A stretch of DNA of 64,000 bases from CBDBON01 sp965208395 (GTDB lineage: Bacteria; Chloroflexota; Dehalococcoidia; Lucifugimonadales; CBDBON01): NCBI GenBank assembly GCA_965208395.1, contig CBDBON010000003.1, positions 1,178,001 to 1,242,000 of the forward strand, read 5' to 3'. The position numbers and the translations under genes are program-made. A model generated the notes under the pieces. It was not told the origin of the DNA and did no database searches. It saw only the letters and a program-made list of their open reading frames with translations. Shown in pieces: positions 53,372-62,600 of the stretch; position 1 is the stretch's first letter, and each line of letters starts with the position of its first letter.

Positions 53372-54835
53372 CTAGCCGCCTCCCCGGCTCTCACCGCCGG
53401 AGCAGTGCTCCCCACCGGACTCTCCGCCGCCTCCGTGCTCACCGCCACCACCGGAGCCATGCTCGCCGCCGGACTCTCCACCGCCTCCCTCACCACCGCC
53501 GACCTCGGCGTGGGCCACCCAACCGGTGAACGGCGTCTGTGTCGAATGCAGGATGACCCGCAACATCTGGTCTGGCGCCATGTCCACCGGAGTCGTCGGA
53601 CCGAGCTCCGTCCCGTTCGACAGGTGCACCTCTATCCTGACCCTTGTCAGGACGTTGCTGGTCGTGTTCTCCACGGTGCCCGTGAAGGAGTTGCTGGGAG
53701 CATCGTAGCTCATGATGAGCCGGGCGCCGCCGCGGACTTCGTCGAAGGTCTCATCAGGGGCCAGCTGGTTGGCACCGCTCCCCTCTTCTCTACCACCGGG
53801 CTCGGAGCCTTCCTCGCCGCCTTCACCACCCGAGCCCTCGCCGCCGGAGCCGTGTCCCTCTCCACCGGCTCCCTCGCCTCCGCCGCCCTCAGCGCCCTCT
53901 CCGCCCGTGTGAGGAACGGGCCCGGTGCCGCCGCAGTCGAATACCTCCAGGTGAACGACGTATCCGTCGAAGGAGACTCCCGTGAGGCTCGGCTCGCTGG
54001 CGACCGACACGCTGGACACAGCTATCTGCCCGGGGCTCAGGTGCCCCAGCACATCGGGGCCAAGCTCTCCCACCGTCCTCGTGCCCGACTTCAGGTGAGG
54101 CTCGGACTGCACGTAGCAGAGTACCTGCGGGAGCGTGTTCTGCACCGTCGACTGGACGGACCAAGTCGCCGGGTCGTACCGGGCGGAGACTGCCAGTCCC
54201 CCGAGATTGCCCTCCCAGGTCTGTCCGAGAGGGGTCACCGGGCTGGACATGGCCGCTTCACCGGCCTCGGTACCTGTTCCGCCGCCTTCGCTGCCGGACT
54301 CGCCGCCAACCTCGGCATGTGCTATCCAACCGGCGAACGATGCCTGGGTCGAGGGCAGGGTCACTGTCGTCATCTCGCCCGGCGCCAGGTCCATCGGAGT
54401 CGTCGGTCCGAGCTCCGTCCCGTTGGACAGGTGCACCTCGATCCTGACCCTCGTCAGGACGTTGCTGGTCGTGTTCTCCACCGTGCCCTTGAAGGAGTTG
54501 CTGGGGGCGTCGTAGCTCATGATCAGCCGGGCGCCGCCGCGGACCATGTCGAAGGTCTCATCCGGCACCAGGTTGGCGCCGCTGGCCTCCTCGCTGCCGT
54601 CGGCGCCCTCACCGCTCTCGCCACCGGCACCCTCGGCGCCCTCTCCTCCTCCGCTGTGCTCGCCGCCCGACTCGCCGCCGCCCCGCTCGGAGACCTTTTG
54701 GCCTGTCGTCACGCCGCCGGACTCGCGTCCCTCCCCGTTGTCGCCTCCGCAGCCGACCAGTACCCCCACGCCGATCAGGACCGCCAGGACCGGCGCAATC
54801 AGGAACGTCCTCGTCATCAGCTTTTTGATGTCCAT
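53372..54835 (-). CDS. Gly-rich lipoprotein with FxLYD-like domains
   Basis: A 487-residue lipoprotein from ATG 54835 behind AAAGGAGG; the longer frame upstream is not protein-like. The signal peptide ends VLVGCGG. Three immunoglobulin-like FxLYD-type domains occur. The first (about 90-165) and third (about 350-425) are nearly identical: GARLIMSYDAPSNSF, GTVENTTSNVLTRVRIEVHL and SNGTELGPTTP. The second (about 195-285) is diverged (VQNTLPQVLCYVQSEPHL). They are joined by Gly/Glu/Ser-rich spacers (GGEGHGSGGEGSGGEG). The gene lies upstream of the two-component pair on the same strand; it could be a target or envelope sensor partner. Confidence 0.8.
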   Translation of the reverse strand: MDIKKLMTRTFLIAPVLAVLIGVGVLVGCGGDNGEGRESGGVTTGQKVSERGGGESGGEHSGGGEGAEGAGGESGEGADGSEEASGANLVPDETFDMVRGGARLIMSYDAPSNSFKGTVENTTSNVLTRVRIEVHLSNGTELGPTTPMDLAPGEMTTVTLPSTQASFAGWIAHAEVGGESGSEGGGTGTEAGEAAMSSPVTPLGQTWEGNLGGLAVSARYDPATWSVQSTVQNTLPQVLCYVQSEPHLKSGTRTVGELGPDVLGHLSPGQIAVSSVSVASEPSLTGVSFDGYVVHLEVFDCGGTGPVPHTGGEGAEGGGGEGAGGEGHGSGGEGSGGEGGEEGSEPGGREEGSGANQLAPDETFDEVRGGARLIMSYDAPSNSFTGTVENTTSNVLTRVRIEVHLSNGTELGPTTPVDMAPDQMLRVILHSTQTPFTGWVAHAEVGGGEGGGGESGGEHGSGGGGEHGGGGESGGEHCSGGESRGGG

Positions 54836-55221
54836 CGTCTCGCCTCCTTTCGTGAGGTATCTGTGATGCCACCACGATAGAGGGGAAATGTGGCAGAAAT
54901 ATGTCGCCGGCTGGCCGGTGGCCAGGCAGCACCGCGTGAGCGGGACGGCACGGTTTCGTGACCATCGAGGACGAGACGGGAGACATCCAGGTATCGTCTG
55001 GCGCGACCTGTTCGCAAGGCGCCGCAGGGAGTTGCGCAGCCAGGTCGTGGAGGTCACGGGACGGGTTTAGCGATGGGACGGGACCACCAACGTGATAGCG
55101 ACGGACATCCGCGCCGTACAGACGGGTGTGGCCATGCCAGCGTCCCATGACTGGCACTGAGGGGGTCTTGAGGGAGACAGGCATTGCGCGAACGCCGCGA
55201 TCGGTACATCATGTGTGCGAG

Positions 55222-55944
55222 ATGTGCGGAAGGTACAGCCTGATAGCGGACCTGGGAGAGCTTGCGCGGCGGTTCGAGTTCGATGGGGACTGGGAGGCAT
55301 TCGATTCGGCGTACAACGTCGCCCCAACCCAGGACGTATTGACCGTCGTGGGAGGAGAGCCGAGGCGCGCAGGGTTCATGCGGTGGGGCCTGATTCCCCA
55401 TTGGGCCAGGGACCCGAGGATCGGGGCCCGGATGATCAACGCCCGAGCCGAGACCGTTGCCGAAAAGCCCGCGTTCCGGGACGCACTGAGGCGCCGGCGG
55501 TGCCTGGTGCTCGCTGACGGCTTCTACGAGTGGAAGCGGACCGGGGCTGACAGGAGGCCGATGCGCACCGTGATGCGGTCGGGTGAGCCCTTCGCCTTCG
55601 CGGGGCTCTGGTCGGTGTGGAGGGACCCTGACGGCCACCGCGTCCCGTCCTGCGCCATCATCACGACGGAGGCGAACGAACTCCTCAGTCCTATACACGA
55701 CCGTATGCCAGTTGTCCTGACCAAAGAGATGGAGGACTTCTGGCTTGACGGGAGCATTGACGACCCGGATGCGCTACGCAGCGTCCTCAATCCCTATCCC
55801 GGCGACGAGATGGAGGCCTATGAGGTCTCTTCCCTCGTCAACTCCGTAGCCAACAACGGCCCGGAGGTCCTGGAGCCACGGAAACGAGACAAAGACGGTA
55901 CTGCAGATATACTGGAATCCATCTGGGCTGACTCGTTTAGCTAG
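55222..55944 (+). CDS. SOS response-associated peptidase (SRAP; YedK/HMCES-type)
   Basis: A 240-residue SRAP protein. The start must be ATG 55222 so that Cys2 (MCGRYSL) is exposed as the nucleophile; earlier in-frame starts would bury it. Family motifs are all present: YNVAPTQDV, MRWGLIPHWA, MINARAETV, DGFYEWKRTG (Glu), and LSPIHDRMPVVL (His). The protein protects abasic sites in single-stranded DNA by forming a thiazolidine crosslink. Gene length is normal. The serine hydrolase gene follows 17 bp later. Confidence 0.92.
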   Translation: MCGRYSLIADLGELARRFEFDGDWEAFDSAYNVAPTQDVLTVVGGEPRRAGFMRWGLIPHWARDPRIGARMINARAETVAEKPAFRDALRRRRCLVLADGFYEWKRTGADRRPMRTVMRSGEPFAFAGLWSVWRDPDGHRVPSCAIITTEANELLSPIHDRMPVVLTKEMEDFWLDGSIDDPDALRSVLNPYPGDEMEAYEVSSLVNSVANNGPEVLEPRKRDKDGTADILESIWADSFS

Positions 55945-55961
55945 GGGAGAGAGGTCTATCC

Positions 55962-57068
55962 ATGCGCATCACTGAGATCCCGGACTGGGTGACATTTCCC
56001 GAGGACGAATGGGTCCAGATCACGCCCGAAGAGGCGGGCCTCGACCTCGAAAAGTTCCAACGCTTCCTGGCAAGCTTGGATGTCAAGGGGACGGCCTTCG
56101 GAGGAGAGGACCACACCGGCGGAAAGTTCGGCACCGTTATCACCCGCGGCGGTTACCTGGTGCACACCTGGGGAGACGGCGGGTACAAGTACCAGACGGC
56201 TTCGACAGGTAAGGCCTTCACCTACGCCCTTTTAGGCCTCGCCGTACAGGAGGGCATGGTCCAGGCTGACGACCTCATCGGCGACACCTGGACCGGTGAG
56301 GGCCAACTCTCCCATCCCCACAAGTACCTGGACCAGGGACACCACACGACGCTCACGTGGCGACACCTGGTGGGCATCAAGTGGGAAGGTGGACACTACG
56401 GTGGGTTCCCACTTGAGCTGGGCGTACGTTGGCGGGAGCGCCGGACCGGGCTTGAGGACAGCGACTCGGTCCCCGGGGTCCCTGAGTGGGCCAACTGGAC
56501 GGGCGACCCCTTCTACGATCTCTACTCGCACATCGAGCCCGGTACCCTGCGCCACTACAGCAGCGCGGGCACCTGGCGGGCAGCACAGGCCCTGACGCAT
56601 CTGTGGAACAGGGACCTGAAGGATGTGTTGGACGAGAAGATACTGAGCAAGATCGGCATCGCGGCCGACGACTGGGACTGGTATACGGGAGGGGCCGTCA
56701 AGGACCAGAAGTATCTATACCCGACCATCCCTGACACATACACCTACCTGGACCCACCATACGAGATAGACGGCCATCCCGTTCGGAGCGGTCCGGGATG
56801 GGTGGTCATGAGTGCTAAGGACCTGGCGCGGTTCGGCCTCCTGGTGGCGACCGGTGGCAACTGGAAGGGCGAGCAACTCATCGCTCCCGGGTGGGTCAGG
56901 ACTCACTCCGGCGGAAACCACAGCGGTCTCCACGGGGAGAGCAGACGCTACACAGCCATGGGCAGAGTCACTACCGAGGGAATCGACATGCGATTCTCGA
57001 CGGACAGGGAGAGCCTCATTCCCCAGGACGTCTTCATCGGCCCGGTGAACCTCACTCGGACTGTTTAG
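55962..57068 (+). CDS. Serine hydrolase, beta-lactamase (class C-like) family
   Basis: A 368-residue protein. The SxxK nucleophile is in TASTGKAFTYAL (Ser81, Lys84). The second motif position shows HYSSAGTW (Tyr-Ser-Ser in place of YxN). VVMSAKDLARFGLL is the conserved C-terminal helix of the family. No signal peptide is visible, so it is probably cytosolic. ATG 55962 follows GGGGAGAG. The substrate is unknown; esterase or peptidase activity is common in such proteins. Confidence 0.88.
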   Translation: MRITEIPDWVTFPEDEWVQITPEEAGLDLEKFQRFLASLDVKGTAFGGEDHTGGKFGTVITRGGYLVHTWGDGGYKYQTASTGKAFTYALLGLAVQEGMVQADDLIGDTWTGEGQLSHPHKYLDQGHHTTLTWRHLVGIKWEGGHYGGFPLELGVRWRERRTGLEDSDSVPGVPEWANWTGDPFYDLYSHIEPGTLRHYSSAGTWRAAQALTHLWNRDLKDVLDEKILSKIGIAADDWDWYTGGAVKDQKYLYPTIPDTYTYLDPPYEIDGHPVRSGPGWVVMSAKDLARFGLLVATGGNWKGEQLIAPGWVRTHSGGNHSGLHGESRRYTAMGRVTTEGIDMRFSTDRESLIPQDVFIGPVNLTRTV

Positions 57069-57082
57069 GGGACACAACAGAC

Positions 57083-57257
57083 CTACCGCTCGCCAATCAC
57101 GAGCGTCGATAGGCACCTCTCAACAAGCTCGGGCACACTGTTCTGGAGAACGTCCACGAGGATGAATCCGTTCTCGCTGACAGCTTGAACCATCCGGGCG
57201 CTGTAGGCGAGAGTGCGGTGATGTCATCCAAGTCCAGGATCGCCATGAATTCTGGCC
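57083..57257 (-). pseudogene. 3' remnant of an unknown gene
   Basis: The minus strand carries LAYSARMVQAVSENGFILVD, VLQNSVPELVERCLSTLVIG and ER, stop at 57083. A preceding frame (FMAILDLDDIT) joins with a one-base shift near 57220. The text is clearly protein-like but I cannot name the family. No start is left. Confidence 0.4.
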
Positions 57258-57528
57258 ACATACTAGTGTCCCTTCAACTCGTCATCCGTCCTCGCCGTGG
57301 TACTCTGGCGACATCTATGACGTCGTCGTGTTCTCAGGCAAGGGTAGCGACCAGTATAATTGGGCGCAGTATCGCTTCAGTCATACCACGAGGATACGGG
57401 ACACTGGGCGCTGGCTGACGTGTCCGCCCTGTAGCATCATCCATGCTGGCGATGATGACTCCTGATCTTAGTAGTGCGGCGGGTTGACTAGGAGATAACC
57501 ACCCATTGCAACCGGGTAGAGGCCGAGC

Positions 57529-58329
57529 ATGACGAGGCTGATCCCATTCGCCTTGGTCGTGGTGCCGGCGGCGCTGTTTGCAGTCCTGGCCTGCTCCGGT
57601 GATGACCCAACGCCGGTGGCGCAGCCAACGGCCACCCGTGCGCCGGATGCCACCGCCAAGCCGACTGCCACCCCACAACCGACGGCAACGCCGACTACAC
57701 AAGTGGACAGATCAGAGTCCGCTCAAGATGAGCAACCTTCCAGCACCCAGGGCCTTGTCCCAGTCAACATGGACGATCCAGAGGCGTTTCTGTCGGCTCT
57801 ATCACCACAGGAACAGTCCTGCCTTGGAGACAGGGACATCGGCGCCCGGGAGCTGTTGCAGATGACAGGGCGCTCTCCCGGCGGCTCGCCGGAGACCGCC
57901 GCCGCCATTGTCAGCTGCCTCCAGGACGACACGGTGCTGCGGCTGTTCCTGACAACGCTCGTCGGACAGGTTGCACCGTTCACCCAGGAGACTTCAACGT
58001 GCATTCGTAAAGGATTCGCGCCAATGGACTTACGCGGGATAATGACGCCTGCCGGCGCCGGGTTTACTCCCGCCGATTCCATGGCGCTGAGCATGGCCGC
58101 GCTCAACATCTCCGTCGTATGCATGAACGATGACGAATGGGAGACCTATGCCCCGAGGCTGGGAATGCGACCCGACGACAGGGATGATGCAGCCTGCCTC
58201 TTCGAGGAATTGGGTGGGCCTGCAAAACTGGTGGAAGCCATGCAGAAGGCCAGCTCGGGCGAGTTGCCTGTAGAACTGACTAGGGCGTTCGAAACGTGCG
58301 AGTTGGGGGGCACGCCTTCACCTCCCTAA
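57529..58329 (+). CDS. Lipoprotein with Cys-containing helical units (paralogue of 1414-2436)
   Basis: A 266-residue lipoprotein. The signal peptide ends AVLACSGDD. A Pro/Thr/Ala linker (ATAKPTATPQPTATPTT) precedes the mature domain. Helical units with cysteines recur: ALSPQEQSCLGDRDIG, AAAIVSCLQDDTVLRL, ETSTCIRKGFAPMD, ISVVCMNDDEWETY and AACLFEELGG. The spacing and the L..xxxC..x pattern match the lipoprotein at 1414-2436. ATG 57529 follows GGTAGAGG. A GC-rich hairpin (58350-58372) lies after the stop. The function is unknown. Confidence 0.8.
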   Translation: MTRLIPFALVVVPAALFAVLACSGDDPTPVAQPTATRAPDATAKPTATPQPTATPTTQVDRSESAQDEQPSSTQGLVPVNMDDPEAFLSALSPQEQSCLGDRDIGARELLQMTGRSPGGSPETAAAIVSCLQDDTVLRLFLTTLVGQVAPFTQETSTCIRKGFAPMDLRGIMTPAGAGFTPADSMALSMAALNISVVCMNDDEWETYAPRLGMRPDDRDDAACLFEELGGPAKLVEAMQKASSGELPVELTRAFETCELGGTPSPP

Positions 58330-58349
58330 CCCGACATTGGCTAACGATA

Positions 58350-58372
58350 CCCGCCCACCCCGACAGGGCGGG
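58350..58372 (+). terminator. GC-rich hairpin after the lipoprotein gene
   Basis: CCCGCCC, nine bases, GGGCGGG, 21 bp after the lipoprotein stop. No T-run follows, so termination may be weak or Rho-independent only in part. Confidence 0.5.
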
Positions 58373-58459
58373 CGCGGCACGAAGTGCAGGGGGCAGCTCC
58401 TGTGCTCGGCAGTGTAACATAGCGGGTGGTGCAACTATCGCGGGCAGGTCAGACCCACT

Positions 58460-58549
58460 GACCGTCTTTCCAACTGGAGCGGATGCGCAGACATCCTCAT
58501 CACCTACTTCGCGAAGGACGTGGCCCGCTGGCTGCAGAGGGAGGAATAA
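58460..58549 (+). pseudogene. hemB: 3' remnant of hemB (porphobilinogen synthase)
   Basis: The frame ending at TAA 58547-58549 reads GCADILITYFAKDVARWLQR plus EE. This is the well-known C-terminal end of porphobilinogen synthase (GADIIITYFAKD..RWL). Only about 25 codons remain; everything upstream is unrelated. The stop overlaps the exonuclease III start as TAATG, so hemB was once translationally coupled to it and has been deleted here. Confidence 0.65.
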
Positions 58550-59328
58550 TGGCGATCCTTAGAATGCTCTCATGGAACGTGAACGGAATTCGCGCCGCCC
58601 TCAAAAAGGGCTTTCTGGAGTGGATGGCAGAGGCGGACCCGGGAGTGCTATGCATCCAGGAGACCAAGGCCCACCCCGACCAGCTACCGGCCTCACTGAA
58701 GGAGGTTGAGGGGTACCGGGCATACTTCGCCTCGGCGGAGCGCAAGGGCTACAGCGGCGTGGCCATCTACACAAAGCGGGAGCCGGCGTCGGTGACGGTG
58801 GGATTCGGCGTCGACGAATTCGACAGCGAGGGGCGGACTCTCGTCGCCGACTACGGGGACTTCCTGCTGTACTCGGTGTATTTCCCGAACGGCAAGAGCT
58901 CTGAGGAGCGGCTGGACTACAAGATGCGCTTCTACGACGCCTTCCTGGAGCACATCGATGGGCAGACAGCATCGGGACGCAACGTGGTCATCTGCGGCGA
59001 CGTGAACACGGCGCACAGGGCCATCGACCTGGCGCGGCCCAAGGAGAATGAGAAGGTGTCCGGGTTCCTGGAGATCGAGCGGGAGTGGATCGACAAGCTG
59101 CTGGCCCACGGGCACCTGGACACCTTCCGCATGTTCAACAATGAGCCGGGCAACTACACATACTGGGACATGATCACCCGCGCCCGGGACCGCAACGTGG
59201 GTTGGCGCATCGACTACTTCTATGTGAGCAGCGCGCTGGCGGACAAGGTGACGGGCGCCTTCATCCTGCCGGAGGTCATGGGGAGCGACCACTGCCCGGT
59301 GGGCGTAGACATTGAGGTGAGCGGCTAG
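58549..59328 (+). CDS. xth: Exodeoxyribonuclease III (AP endonuclease)
   Basis: A 259-residue enzyme of the exonuclease III family that cuts DNA at abasic sites. Motifs: MLSWNVNGIRAAL, VLCIQETKAHPDQ (metal-binding Glu38), VVICGDVNTAHRAIDL, NVGWRIDYFYVS and the terminal GSDHCPVG with the catalytic Asp-His. ATG 58549 is behind GAGGGAGG and overlaps the hemB remnant stop. Full length and intact. It lies 2.6 kb from the SRAP gene; both act on abasic-site damage. Confidence 0.93.
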   Translation: MAILRMLSWNVNGIRAALKKGFLEWMAEADPGVLCIQETKAHPDQLPASLKEVEGYRAYFASAERKGYSGVAIYTKREPASVTVGFGVDEFDSEGRTLVADYGDFLLYSVYFPNGKSSEERLDYKMRFYDAFLEHIDGQTASGRNVVICGDVNTAHRAIDLARPKENEKVSGFLEIEREWIDKLLAHGHLDTFRMFNNEPGNYTYWDMITRARDRNVGWRIDYFYVSSALADKVTGAFILPEVMGSDHCPVGVDIEVSG

Positions 59329-59465
59329 CGACGGACAGAGCAGTGCCCGTTGACTTCGGCAACGGACCGCCTCCTCGGTGATGCAGGTGATGGTGTATTC
59401 CATCAGTCAACTAGACCCAACTCAAATCCAAACCTCCCAGCGAAAAGTTCGCAGTACAGTACAGT

Positions 59466-59555
59466 CAGCTCCACCACTACAGCACTTGCCCAACCCGTCC
59501 CTGATTGTCCCTATACGTAGCAGTAAGGCCCGATACATAGCTGTTCTAAGTATTC
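59466..59555 (+). repeat. ~90-bp dispersed repeat, copy 2
   Basis: Same element and orientation as 50713-50801. It lies in the gap between exonuclease III (plus strand) and the end of the cadherin-like gene (minus strand), so its position is downstream of a minus-strand gene, as for copy 1. The rest of the 59329-59688 gap shows no gene. Confidence 0.65.
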
Positions 59556-59688
59556 ATCAGTCCCCCAACCATTCCCACACGTCCCTCGCCTTCCCCCGAA
59601 TACGCCCGGCATCCCACGCAAAATGTAGTAACTGGACCACAGGGAGGGAACGGTATGACGCTTCGCCGACGGAGGCGCAGGGATGAGA

Positions 59689-62600
59689 TTATCGCACTAC
59701 GGTTATTACTGCGGGGTCGTCCACATCTGTGATGTTGATGGTCACCCATATGCTATCCGCGGCACCCGACGGGTCGGTGGCTGTCACCACCACCGTGTAG
59801 GTGTTCCTAGCCTCGTAGTTCAGAGGCCTTTTCGTCTTCAGCTGGCCGTCATTCCTGGATATACCGAAGTACGCGGCGTCCGCCCCACCCAGAGTGTAGA
59901 TCAGCAGGTCGTCGTCTTCGTCATGGGCGCTGACCCGGTCTCCGATACTTTGCCCGGCCTTCGTATTCTCAGCCACCGTCCGGGTCGTCCTGTCCGACTG
60001 GTCTCCCTCCGTGCCCAAATCCTGGTCGCGGAATATGGGCGCAGCATTGACGAAACCACCTTCCGACTCCGGATCAGTGACATTGGGACTGCGTCCTCTT
60101 GCGGGAACTTCCAAAATTCCTATTGCCCGTTCCTCAACTGCGTTCTCTATGTTGTCCCAGTATGTCGCGACCACTCGCAAACATCTGCCCACGCCGGCCG
60201 GCCTTGGGGTGTGTACAGCCGACAAGGCTCCTGCTATCGGGTACCAATCGCCTGAGTAGTTCCGGCACTTCCCGGTGGTCTCGTCGGACTGTTCCCACAC
60301 CCACCTAGTGATGGTCACGTTACCGTCTGGGTCGCTGACCGTAGCATGGATGTCGATGCCGACCTGCGGCTGTCGCTGGGACAAGAGCACTTCTCCCTTG
60401 TCTTCTGCATCTAGCACCTGGATGACCACGTCCAGCTCCGTGGTGAGCCTCCGAATGCCTCCGCCGGAGGTGGCCTCAATCGTTATGGAATACAAACTCT
60501 TCGCCTCGTAGTCGGGTTCGTGAGTGGACTTGAACGCCAAAGTGCCAGCGTCGTCGACCGTAAATGCACGGCGATCCGCTCCAGCCACCGAGTATTTGTA
60601 TTCGGTGTCGTCATAGCCGTCAGGGCCGGGCACATCGCCGTCACGGTCAGTCACGGCGAAGGCTCCGGCATCTACTGGCGTCGCGTCGTTCTCAAGAGTG
60701 ATGACCGGCGGAATCGGCCTGCCATGCGAGTCTCTCGGGTTCTCCCTGACCCTCAGCAGAGTGGGCACATCATCAGCGAAGACGGGGGGCTCGTTCACCT
60801 CGGCAACCGTAACGATGACGTTCACAGTGGCGGAGGCGGTCGACGGATCGGACACCTTTACCCGAAGCACGTACTCGCTGTTGCCAGCATCGCCGGCATC
60901 CTCATCAGAAGGCAGCGCGGGGTCACCAGCCAGAGACGTCGAGTCCTCGTCCTCCCGCTCCTCTGCGTCCGCCCCCAGCTCCTTCCCGACCCTTATCTGA
61001 CCGGAGAGACTGTCGATGGTGAACCGCGCAGCACCATCGTCATCCTCCAGATCGGGGGTGTTCAGCAGCTCGTAGAACAGTATGTCGTCATCGGCGTCAG
61101 TCGCCGATACCGGCCTGCCTATGACCATGCCCACGGCCGTATTCTCTGCGACCGAACGCGAGACGTCGAGGAGGGCATTTTCATCCTCGTCCTGGTCAGC
61201 AAAGGAGGGAGCGGCATTGAACAGCGGCCTAGCCTCCACCTGGTTGGCGCTCACCGCCGAGGCGGTCTTGTCTGAGCCGAATCTGTCGGAGTAGGTGACC
61301 GTAGCACGAAGGTACATCCCCTCATCAGCTGGCGTCGGGTGTCTCATCGGCGCCGTCGCCCCCTCTATGTCCGTCCAGATCGTGCCGTCCTCAGACCTCG
61401 CCCACTGCCACCTCTCGCCTGCCACCCCCTCGTCCTCGTCTGCCAGGATGGCCCACAGCGGCCGGTCGACCTGAGGCTGCGGCCTGTCTATGCGCACCAT
61501 CCCCGCATCGTCCACGTCCGTTACGGTCACCATCACATCGTGTGTGCCGCCGGCAGCTTCGATGATCACCCTGTACACGTTCCTCTGCGGACGCGACACG
61601 CCCGCGACTCCAGACTGCGGACCCTCGTAGTTGGGGGGCTCCCTGAAGGCCAGCACGCCACCATCGATGGTGAAGCGGTCGGCATCAGGACCGCTCAGAG
61701 ACCACCTGATGACATCCCCGTCCTGGTCATAGGCTCCGAACCGGCCGACTGGGGCCGTGACGTTCTCGGCGGAGCTAATCGACCTACTTCCAGTTATCTG
61801 AGCGGGGTCGTCTTCATCGGTGACGTTGATGGTCACCGGTATACTTGTCGAAGCGCCCGACGGGTCAGTGGCGGTCACCACCACGATGTATCTGCTTTGG
61901 GCCTCGTAGTCCAGAGGGGCCCTTGTCCTCAACTCGCCATTGTTCCTGGATACATAGAAGGACGCGGCGTCCGCACCACCCAGGGTGTATATCAACAGGT
62001 CCCCGTCATCGTCATGGGCGCTGACCGGCGGCTCGATGCTCTGCCCGACCGGCGTGTTCTCGGCTACCCTCCGACTCGTCCTCTCCGTCTGAACCACGAA
62101 ACGCGGAGCAGCGTTGGCGGACTCTCTGTTCTGAACAGGCGCCTCTGCGACTCCCGTTATCCGCTCGTCAGCTGCGTTATTTATCTTGTCCGTGTAGACC
62201 GCCGACACTCGCAGACATCTGCCCACGTCGTCCGACCTTGGCGTGTAGACAGCAGAGGTGGCTATAGGGTTCCAGAGGCCTGAGTAGTTCCGGCATTCAC
62301 TGGTGGCCTCGGCAGTCCGTTCCCACTTCCACTGTTTGACGATCACACCGCCATCGGGGTCGCTGACCGCGGCATGTACCTCATTGCCCGCCTGCGGCTG
62401 TCTCTGCGACAGGAACATCTCCCCATGGTCCTCCGCATCCACCACGTGGATGGTCACGTCCAGGGTGGCGGCGAGACTGCGCGAGCCCTCGCCGGAGCGG
62501 GCCACGATGACTATCGAGTACGAACTCTTCCTCTCGTAGTCAGGTTTATGGCCTGTCCTGAAGCTCAGAACGCCGCCGCTGTTGAAGGTAAGGAACTCGC

